From contig JAJUJY010000064.1 of the NCBI GenBank assembly GCA_029265085.1, positions 1 to 22,894 on the forward strand: a DNA stretch of 22,894 nt. The letters run 5' to 3'. The DNA is from Chloroflexota bacterium. GTDB taxonomy: Bacteria > Chloroflexota > Anaerolineae > Anaerolineales > Anaerolineaceae. Positions 5,521-11,756 of the stretch are shown piece by piece (positions within the stretch are counted from its first letter, which is position 1; each line of letters begins with the position of its first letter). Made by a program: the position numbers and the translations under genes. A model generated the notes under the pieces. The model made no database searches. It was not told the origin of the DNA and worked only from the letters and a program-made list of their open reading frames with translations.

Positions 5521-7704
5521 CTAGATTTGGCCGCGTTTTTCGGCGACCAGCGGGCGCATGCCATTGAACGTGACGGCGAGTGATACACCCATATCTCCCA
5601 CCACTGCCAGCCACATGGGTGTCCATCCGGCCAGGGCCAGGAGGATGAATATTAACTTGGTGACCAGGCTAAACACAATATTCTCGGTGATCAACCTATG
5701 GGATAACTTCGCCAGTCGAAATGTAAACGGCAGCCGGTCTAATTGATCGGACATCAATACCACATCCGCAGTTTCCAGGGCCTGAGCGCTGCTTGCTCCA
5801 CCCATTGCAATTCCGACCGTGGCGGCTGCTAATGCCGGGGTATCATTAATTCCATCACCGACCATTGCAACCGCGCCATGCCCGTCGTGCAGGCTGCGCA
5901 CCGCGTTGACTTTGTCGGCTGGCAGCAGGCTGGCAAAAACTTTCTCGATGCCAATCTGATCAGCCACTGCCTGGGCTGCCTGCGGATTATCCCCTGTCAG
6001 CATGGCAACCGTCATTCCTGCTCGTTTTAATTCCTGAACTACTTGAGGACTGTCCGGCCGCAGGGTATCACTGACGGCGAGGTAACCGCGGACGCGGTCG
6101 CCATCGCAAACCAGCATGGTGGTTTGACCCAGGTTTTCAGCGTTTTCAATCCATCGGCAAAGCTCGTCGGAATGGCCGTGCTCCGCATCGAATAAACGGT
6201 GATTGCCAATGGTTGCCAGTTTGCCGTTCACCTGTCCTTGCAGTCCGAGCCCTGCCAGTGCGGTCACGGCTTCCGCGGGATCGTACCGGTCTGCCAGCCC
6301 GCGTTCTTGGGCTGCCTGGATTACCGCCTGGGCCAGCGGGTGACTGCTGCGGCGTTCAAGCGAGCAGGCTAAGGCCAATACCTCGTCACAATCTGCACAG
6401 GTTTCACCGCCTGCGCAATCCATTGACCGGGTAGTAGTCACGATGGGGGTTCCCTGAGTCAGGGTGCCGGTTTTGTCAAAAGCAATGGTTTTCACCCGGT
6501 TAAGCGATTCTAAAAAGATGCCGCCTTTGATTAATACTCCGCGCCGGGCGGCGGCAGTAATGGAGCTGAGGATCGTCACGGGGGTGCTGATGACCAGTGC
6601 ACACGGGCAGCCTATTACCAGCAATGCCAATCCGCGGTACAGCCAGCCGCGGGTTCCATCCGGCAGGTTGGTGAGCGGTTCTCCCAGGAACAGCGGGGGA
6701 ATTATCGCGATCAAGGCAGCCAGGACAATCATAGCGGGCGTATAGTACCGGGCAAACTGGTCGATAAAGCGCTGGCTGGGGGCTCGTACAGTTTGGGCTT
6801 CTTCTACCAGCTGGATGATGCGGTTGAGAGTATTGTCCTGTACCAGGCGGGTGACTTCCACTTCCAGGCTGCCTGAGCCGTTAACTGTTCCGGCAAACAC
6901 TTCACTGCCTGGCTCTTTGGTGACAGGCATACTCTCGCCGGTGATGGGGGCCTGGTTGACTTCACTGTGACCGGATAGAATCGAACCATCCATTGGAATC
7001 CGCTCGCCGGGTTTTATCAGAATGCGGTCGCCGATGACTAACTGCTCAACCGGCACCAACGTTTCATGCCCGCCGGTGAGCTTGACAGCCTGTGTCGGTG
7101 CCAGATCGCTGAGTTCCCCCAAAACACTGCGGGCGCGGTCGGTGGTGTATCCTTCGAGTGCTTCAGCGACTGCATACAGGAAAATTAATGATGCACCTTC
7201 TGGAATTTCTCCAATGATGATTGCGCCAACAGCGGCAATGGACATTAATAAATTAATGTTGAAGTCGCGGTTGATGATCAGGTTGGAAATTCCGCTGCGG
7301 GCAATCGGAAAACCCGCAATGATCAATGCAATAATTTGAACCGCGTTGGTCAGACGCTCATCGATGCCAAGCGACCCGGCCAGAAAGGCCGCGCCAATCA
7401 TTCCGCCGCCGATCAAAGCCAGGCGGGTTTCGAATGTGCCCAGCATAAAACGAAGCAAACCTGCAAGAAAAGGCTGGCGCGGGCGGGGTTTGCGCAATAG
7501 CGGTGCCTGTGTGATCTGGTATCCCAGGGCTTCAACGCGTTCTTGTACGATTTGCGGTGAAGCTGTTCCTTCGACAACCAATACACCAGCCGCAAAATTA
7601 ACTTGAACCTGGTGTACCCCTTCGATCTTCTGCACCCCTTTTTCGATTTTCAAAGCGCAATCAGCGCAATCCATTCCTTCTACCTGGTATTTGATTGTTT
7701 CCAT
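5521..7704 (-). CDS. cadA: Zn/Cd/Pb-exporting P1B-type ATPase
   Basis: 727 residues from the ATG at 7704, which has GGTGG 5 bases upstream; a GTG at 7713 is in frame but has no ribosome site. One N-terminal heavy-metal domain (GMDCADC, Cys13 and Cys16), then six-to-eight membrane helices with the transmembrane CPC at 366-368, phosphorylated Asp410 in DKTGTLT, the nucleotide-site SSHPLAQ (His455), and GDGINDTPAL. The last helices carry VTKLIF and VVGDMGVSL, the Lys and Asp that mark the Zn/Cd/Pb subgroup (ZntA/CadA) as opposed to copper pumps. An odd feature is a Cys-rich insert with CAGGETCADC (430-439) shortly after the phosphorylation site. It lies 11 bases after the sensor gene and shares its promoter. 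Confidence 0.95.
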   Translation of the reverse strand: METIKYQVEGMDCADCALKIEKGVQKIEGVHQVQVNFAAGVLVVEGTASPQIVQERVEALGYQITQAPLLRKPRPRQPFLAGLLRFMLGTFETRLALIGGGMIGAAFLAGSLGIDERLTNAVQIIALIIAGFPIARSGISNLIINRDFNINLLMSIAAVGAIIIGEIPEGASLIFLYAVAEALEGYTTDRARSVLGELSDLAPTQAVKLTGGHETLVPVEQLVIGDRILIKPGERIPMDGSILSGHSEVNQAPITGESMPVTKEPGSEVFAGTVNGSGSLEVEVTRLVQDNTLNRIIQLVEEAQTVRAPSQRFIDQFARYYTPAMIVLAALIAIIPPLFLGEPLTNLPDGTRGWLYRGLALLVIGCPCALVISTPVTILSSITAAARRGVLIKGGIFLESLNRVKTIAFDKTGTLTQGTPIVTTTRSMDCAGGETCADCDEVLALACSLERRSSHPLAQAVIQAAQERGLADRYDPAEAVTALAGLGLQGQVNGKLATIGNHRLFDAEHGHSDELCRWIENAENLGQTTMLVCDGDRVRGYLAVSDTLRPDSPQVVQELKRAGMTVAMLTGDNPQAAQAVADQIGIEKVFASLLPADKVNAVRSLHDGHGAVAMVGDGINDTPALAAATVGIAMGGASSAQALETADVVLMSDQLDRLPFTFRLAKLSHRLITENIVFSLVTKLIFILLALAGWTPMWLAVVGDMGVSLAVTFNGMRPLVAEKRGQI

Positions 7705-7715
7705 TCTTACCACCG

Positions 7716-8084
7716 TTAAATCGTTTTTTGCCGATGTTCGATATGTTCCAACCCGCGTTGGAAAAGATCGCGGATGTGGTCATCATCCAGTGCGTAATAC
7801 ACAATCCGGCCGTCTTTGCGATATTTAACCACTTCTAACGAGCGCAGCAAGCGTAGTTGGTGCGAAACTGCGCTTTGGGTCATGCCCAGCACTGCTGAAA
7901 GGTCGCACACACATAATTCACCGCCGGTTAAAGCTGAAACGATGCGTACCCGGGTCGGGTCTGATAGAGCGCTGAAAACCTCGGCCATCCGGGTTGCCGT
8001 CAAACCTTCAATCAAGTTTTGTTGGGCATGCAGGACCTGGTCTTCGTGAATGATGTTGTCTTCGCATGTTGCGGATGATTTCAT
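7716..8084 (-). CDS. cadC: CadC/SmtB-type metal sensor repressor
   Basis: 122 residues from the ATG at 8084, which follows AGAGG by about 4 bases; a longer frame to 8117 would start inside the operator. It is a winged-helix dimer with HTH residues TQSAVSHQLRLLRSLEVV and wing RKDGRIVYYAL. Two metal sites can be read. The alpha3N site has Cys7, Cys58 and Cys60 (ELCVCDL), the same numbers as three of the four CadC ligands; the fourth, Cys11, is replaced by Ile. The alpha5 site is Asp101, His103, His114 and His117, the DxH...HxxH set of CzrA. It should therefore answer to Cd/Pb and/or Zn. It is the first gene of the operon, directly ahead of the ATPase. Confidence 0.92.
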   Translation of the reverse strand: MKSSATCEDNIIHEDQVLHAQQNLIEGLTATRMAEVFSALSDPTRVRIVSALTGGELCVCDLSAVLGMTQSAVSHQLRLLRSLEVVKYRKDGRIVYYALDDDHIRDLFQRGLEHIEHRQKTI

Positions 8085-8096
8085 TTGGCCTCTTTG

Positions 8097-8147
8097 AATA
8101 TATGAGCAATTATTCATATATTATATGCGGCATTGTTGATCTGTCAA
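8097..8147 (-). promoter_or_regulatory. cadC promoter with overlapping SmtB-type operator
   Basis: On the minus strand a consensus TTGACA (8142-8147) and TATAAT (8120-8125) are 16 bases apart. The inverted repeat AATATATGA (8097-8105) and TCATATATT (8114-8122) has perfect 9-base arms around 8 bases and overlaps the -10 and the predicted start of transcription. A strong promoter of this kind suits a gene switched off by a bound sensor. Confidence 0.85.
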
Positions 8148-8168
8148 CCGGGATATTTGTCATAATTT

Positions 8169-9905
8169 TTATTCCAGCGCTTCCGGGGCTGTGGGCTGCT
8201 GGTGAGTATTAATTTCTAATTGAATCTGGCAGCCCTGTCCTGGGGCAGTTTGAATTTCCAGCCTGGCACCTAATAAATCTGCTCGTTCGTAAAAACCCAG
8301 CAAGCCAAAATGGCCTTCACGGGCAAATTGATCGCGGTTGGCGGGTGGATTAAAACCACAGCCATCGTCCCGGATGGTTAATTTAACGGAGTTTGTTTGA
8401 AAGTCCAGTTCAATCCAGGCCTGGTTTGCCTGAGCGTGGTGCTGCACGTTGTTCAACGCTTCCTGGGCAATCCGGTAAAGCGCAAGCTCTGTATCGTTGT
8501 TCAGCCGCCGGGCTGTGCCCCTGACCTGGAAATGAACGGCCAGGTTGGTCGTTTGGCGGGTTTCTTTGGCTAACATTTCCAATGCGGCATCCAGCCCTAG
8601 GTCTTCCAGGTAGATCGGCCGTAATCCGCGCACCATCCGGCGCAGATTCATCATGGCTTGCTGCACCATTGGTTGCAGGCTGGCCTCTGAGGTGGCGGGG
8701 GAGGCAAGCTGCAGGCGTTGGTTGAGCGCAATCAACGCCTGCAAGGTGTCATCATGTAATTCGCGGGCAAGGCTGCGCCGTTCATTCTCAATGCCCGCAG
8801 TGATCGAGCCAATGTAATTCCGCTGGGCTTCCTGAGCTGCCTGCAGGTCGTCGCTGGTAGCGATCAGGCGTTCTTGCAGGGCTTGAATTTCCGCGATTCC
8901 GCCGACAGGTTTGCGGATGGCTTGAAAATCTCCTCGGGCAACCTGTTCGGATTGGGCAGCCAGCTTTTGAAGCGGTTGGACGATCTGGCGTGCACCAAAC
9001 CATAAGGCCGCCAGTGCCAACACCAACAGGGGGATGAGGATCAGCGGAGCGGATTGCGTGGTGCTGAGGGTGGGCGAGGCAATATCCTCCCAGGTCTCTT
9101 CCAAAACAATCGCCCAACCGGTGCTTTCCAGGCGGCTGAATGCAATCACATGATCTCCATGCCCGGAGGGGTAAATATCCACGCCGCTGTCGCCGCGTAA
9201 AGCGGCTTCAACGCCAGGGTGTTGGGCTGGAGACCATTCCTGGTCGTGCCCACCGCCGTGATACACCAGCTGGTAGGCAGGGTCCACGACCATTAAAGTG
9301 GTTTTTTCCGAACTTTGCAGCCCGCTTAAAGTCTGTCCAATGATTTTAGCGGGTTGGTAGCCTGCAACAAGAACATTTTGTCCTCCGGTAATTACTCCAA
9401 TCCAGGCATAGGAGGACGTTTCGTTGGGTTGAAAGATCAGCGGTGCACTCCACGGTTTACCGGGTGATTGCTGCAGAAGCTGCTGCCATAATTCCGGATG
9501 GCGGATGGGAAGCTGCTCCCAGGAGATTCCGGGCTGGTTGGTGGAGATGACCTGTCCATCTGGGGTGAAAAGTGTCAACCCGCCGTCAAACAATTTAATG
9601 ACCGGCTCTATGTTGGTTGGCGGAGCAGAGAGATCAACACCGGCAGGGATATTGGCTGCTAAAAATTGCAGGCTGAGCGCGCGTTGGGCGAATTGTTCGT
9701 CCAGGCTTTGGGCGGCAGCGCGGATGGCGCGCAAATCACGGTCGCCGACCATTTCAGTCATGGCCTGGTGGTGCAGTGATTGGCTGATGATGACAAACGC
9801 CAGCACAAGGACCGTCAGCGGCAGGATGGTGACCAGAAAAAGCTGCAAGGTGAAGCCGCGCCAGCGCAGCCCCGGTATAGGCAGCGAAAGTTTCTCGTCC
9901 GGCAT
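8169..9905 (-). CDS. NarL-type sensor histidine kinase with a large outer sensor domain
   Basis: 578 residues. Membrane helices at about 19-42 and 285-307 enclose an outer domain of about 240 residues of Cache-like appearance (TLFTPDGQVIST, a TTLMVVDPAYQLVYHGGG stretch). A HAMP linker follows (QIVQPLQKLAAQSEQVARGDF), then a HisKA_3 dimerization helix with His384 in LARELHDDTLQAL, and a HATPase domain with ALYRIAQEALNNVQHHA and DDGCGFNP. It would phosphorylate the response regulator whose stop is 3 bases upstream of its ATG; GGGGA inside that gene serves as ribosome site, so translation is probably coupled. The signal is unknown. It ends 22 bases before the cadC -35 with no terminator between them, so transcription may run into the cad operon. 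Confidence 0.92.
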   Translation of the reverse strand: MPDEKLSLPIPGLRWRGFTLQLFLVTILPLTVLVLAFVIISQSLHHQAMTEMVGDRDLRAIRAAAQSLDEQFAQRALSLQFLAANIPAGVDLSAPPTNIEPVIKLFDGGLTLFTPDGQVISTNQPGISWEQLPIRHPELWQQLLQQSPGKPWSAPLIFQPNETSSYAWIGVITGGQNVLVAGYQPAKIIGQTLSGLQSSEKTTLMVVDPAYQLVYHGGGHDQEWSPAQHPGVEAALRGDSGVDIYPSGHGDHVIAFSRLESTGWAIVLEETWEDIASPTLSTTQSAPLILIPLLVLALAALWFGARQIVQPLQKLAAQSEQVARGDFQAIRKPVGGIAEIQALQERLIATSDDLQAAQEAQRNYIGSITAGIENERRSLARELHDDTLQALIALNQRLQLASPATSEASLQPMVQQAMMNLRRMVRGLRPIYLEDLGLDAALEMLAKETRQTTNLAVHFQVRGTARRLNNDTELALYRIAQEALNNVQHHAQANQAWIELDFQTNSVKLTIRDDGCGFNPPANRDQFAREGHFGLLGFYERADLLGARLEIQTAPGQGCQIQLEINTHQQPTAPEALE

Positions 9906-9908
9906 CTG

Positions 9909-10595
9909 TTATTCCCCGCTGTCCATTTCGGCCAGGTCAGAAGGCAGCAAACCGAGCGACACTGCCCGCATCACGGCTTCTGTGCGGCTGGCAGCCTGAA
10001 GTTTTTGGAAGATATGTGCCAGGTGGTTTTGTACTGTGCGGTCGCTGATGCTTAATTGGGCTGCAATGGCTTTATTGGTCAGCCCTTTTCCGGTTAGTGT
10101 CAGAATTTCCAATTCTCGATCCGTCAGCGGTTCGATGAGTTCCGGCGGAGGTGGTTCAGTAATACGGGTAATGAGTTTGCGGGCCAAAACGGCATCTAAC
10201 ACGGTCTTGCCCTGGAATACATCTCCGACAGCCCGGACAATCTCATCCGGTTCCGCAGTTTTTAATACATACCCATTTGCTCCAGCGCGTAAGACTGCCT
10301 GCACATAGGGTTCATCATCATAGGCGGTTAGGATCAATACTCCAACGGCCGGATGGCGATTGCGGATCCAGCGAGCGACATCAATGCCGCTGCGCCCAGG
10401 CATCTGAATATCTAATACTGCGACATCCGGCGGCTGTTGGTCAATCAGGCGGCATGCTTCCAGCCCATCCCCGGCTTCGGCAATGACCTGGATTGTCCCG
10501 CTGTGCTCCAAAAATTGACGAATCCCGGCGCGAACGACGGCGTGATCATCGGCCAGCAAAACACGGATGAGGGGTGGATTATTTTGATGGATCAT
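9909..10595 (-). CDS. NarL/FixJ-family response regulator
   Basis: 228 residues. Receiver domain with acidic pair Asp16-Asp17, phosphoacceptor Asp62 in AVLDIQMPG, Thr in LILTAYDD and Lys in YVLKTAEP. C-terminal LuxR-type HTH: LTDRELEILTLTGKGLTNKAIAAQLSISDRTVQNHLAHIFQKL written across about residues 157-200, ending MRAVSLGLLPSDL. First gene of the pair with the kinase. There is no ribosome site before the ATG at 10595, and a TATAAT box ends 6 bases before it, so the mRNA is probably leaderless. Its targets are not evident; the pair lies between the metal block and the DoxX operon. Confidence 0.94.
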   Translation of the reverse strand: MIHQNNPPLIRVLLADDHAVVRAGIRQFLEHSGTIQVIAEAGDGLEACRLIDQQPPDVAVLDIQMPGRSGIDVARWIRNRHPAVGVLILTAYDDEPYVQAVLRAGANGYVLKTAEPDEIVRAVGDVFQGKTVLDAVLARKLITRITEPPPPELIEPLTDRELEILTLTGKGLTNKAIAAQLSISDRTVQNHLAHIFQKLQAASRTEAVMRAVSLGLLPSDLAEMDSGE

Positions 10596-10601
10596 GTCTT
10601 A

Positions 10602-10607
10602 ATTATA
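10602..10607 (-). promoter_or_regulatory. -10 box of the two-component operon (leaderless)
   Basis: TATAAT on the minus strand with only 6 bases between it and the ATG at 10595-10593, so transcription should begin at or next to the start codon. The -35 is poor. Confidence 0.6.
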
Positions 10608-10674
10608 CCGGATCGTTGATTTCTGTTCTCTCTGTATCAGCCTCAATGTTTGTACTGTTTTGCTGTTTGTTTAT

Positions 10675-10703
10675 GAAAAACCGGTGGCCAGGTGACCACC
10701 GGT
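10675..10703 (-). terminator. Intrinsic terminator of the DoxX operon
   Basis: Perfect 8-base stem ACCGGTGG (10680-10687) and CCACCGGT (10696-10703) around 8 bases. On the minus strand it is followed by TTTTTC. It lies about 65 bases after the DoxX-like stop codon and before the two-component promoter. Confidence 0.85.
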
Positions 10704-10767
10704 AATGTGATGAAGGGTTGGGTTAACCGGAAAAATTAATTGGAAAGCGTATCAGATCAAACCGACC

Positions 10768-11199
10768 TCAAGATTTGTTAATCAAGGATTGGGGGTATTC
10801 TTTGCCCAGCAGCAGAGCATATAAACCAATAAAAAGCAAATTAAACATACTCCACCAGCCCCAGGGTAAGATAAAGATGTGAAAGGCCAGCGCGGCAAAC
10901 ATGGCAAGGCGGACAAGTTTTCCCCGGCCAAACAGATAGGCTATCCCGATGGTGACTTCAAAGACGGCCACCAGGAATATGCAAGCTGCCAGCAGTGGGG
11001 CTGGTACAACCCGCATAAACCATGTGTAGGGTGCCAGCAAAGCGGAATTTGCCCATTGGCGGTAAATTTCAATATTGGTAAAGCCAAAATAAAAATTGAT
11101 CACACTCATGGCCGGGTAAAAGAAACCCAGGAAATACCGGATGAGATTGGCTGGTTTGCCAGCCGTAGGACGCGGGGATGAAATTGTCATAGAGGCCAT
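10768..11199 (-). CDS. DoxX-like membrane protein
   Basis: 143 residues from the ATG at 11199, which has AGGAG 10 bases upstream. An in-frame ATG at 11220, directly next to the stop of the preceding gene, has no ribosome site and is less likely. Four hydrophobic helices: LIRYFLGFFYPAMSVINFYF, a helix in LLAACIFLVAVFEVTIGIA, one in LAMFAALAFHIFILPW, and LLFIGLYALLLG. The size and pattern fit the DoxX/DoxD-like group, small inner-membrane proteins with varied and mostly unproven redox or sulfur-related roles. It is the second gene of an operon with the membrane protein at 11221 and is followed by a strong terminator. The precise function cannot be told. Confidence 0.65.
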   Translation of the reverse strand: MASMTISSPRPTAGKPANLIRYFLGFFYPAMSVINFYFGFTNIEIYRQWANSALLAPYTWFMRVVPAPLLAACIFLVAVFEVTIGIAYLFGRGKLVRLAMFAALAFHIFILPWGWWSMFNLLFIGLYALLLGKEYPQSLINKS

Positions 11200-11220
11200 T
11201 ACAACGATGCTCCTGTACAT

Positions 11221-11646
11221 TTAGTTAAAAGGCCAGCGGAATAAGGCGGCCAGTAAGGTTAAAGCGCTCAGGCTGATACCGACGATGAACCAACCATGCC
11301 AGAAAAAGAGGAACATACTCAGCGAGATCACTGATGCGCCAATAGCAAGTTCGCGCCAGATCAACTGGAGGCCGGGGATGCCCAACAAGCCCATTCCTGC
11401 GGCAGCAAATCCCAGGGTGGCTGCCATCCAGATCACTGTGCCGAACAAGCGCAAGGTTTGCTGCGACAGTCCCATCTTAGAAGCCAGCCAGGCAGGGTTG
11501 GTTGCGCTGCGCCAAAGACTCGGCCAAAATGCCACGTTGTGTTGTGTTTCTGCTGTTACCGGAACAAAAGCCATCCCGGCATGGACCAGACCGTGTAAGA
11601 TCAGAAATACGGCAAAGAGAGTTTTTAAGAAGGGTGGGATCAACAT
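11221..11646 (-). CDS. Unknown four-helix membrane protein
   Basis: 141 residues. I do not recognise a named family. It begins MLIPPFLKTLFAVFLILHGL and has hydrophobic helices at about 6-28, 64-87, 93-117 and 119-136. A conserved-looking HGLVHAGMA with two His lies in helix 1, and FFWHGW lies at the end of helix 3. Start at 11646 is supported by AGGAG 7-8 bases upstream. It is the first gene of an operon with the DoxX-like protein (stop touches the frame of the next gene). A 7-2-7 palindrome lies 37 bases upstream of the start. Paired His residues near helix ends could hold heme or metal, but this is a guess. Confidence 0.7.
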   Translation of the reverse strand: MLIPPFLKTLFAVFLILHGLVHAGMAFVPVTAETQHNVAFWPSLWRSATNPAWLASKMGLSQQTLRLFGTVIWMAATLGFAAAGMGLLGIPGLQLIWRELAIGASVISLSMFLFFWHGWFIVGISLSALTLLAALFRWPFN

Positions 11647-11682
11647 ATTTCGTCTCCTGATGAAATCAATGAATTCTTGTTT

Positions 11683-11698
11683 TACACTGTCCAGTGTA
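11683..11698. promoter_or_regulatory. 7-2-7 palindrome upstream of the membrane operon
   Basis: TACACTG and CAGTGTA are perfectly complementary around TC. The site lies 37-52 bases before the start at 11646, just beyond the regulator gene's terminator. The form suits a TetR-type dimer site. On the minus strand a TGGACA within it could serve as a -35, though no good -10 follows. No TetR gene is in the window. Confidence 0.55.
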
Positions 11699-11701
11699 GA
11701 T

Positions 11702-11735
11702 AAAAAAAGACCGCCTGGCCTCTGCCAAACGGTCT
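11702..11735 (-). terminator. Intrinsic terminator of the MalT-type regulator gene
   Basis: Stem AGACCGCCTGGC (11708-11719) and GCCAAACGGTCT (11724-11735) with two G-T pairs and a 4-base loop. On the minus strand it ends in seven T. It lies about 22 bases after the stop codon. Confidence 0.88.
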
Positions 11736-11756
11736 ATTGAAGGGTTATTTTCTGGT

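Noticed and set aside
1391..8147. Metal block as a recently acquired mobile island
   Set aside because: No integrase, transposase, tRNA or flanking repeats seen, and base composition looks like that of its neighbours.
9505..9999. A 164-codon plus-strand frame
   Set aside because: It lies opposite the histidine kinase and response regulator, both strongly identified; no ribosome site and low-complexity product.
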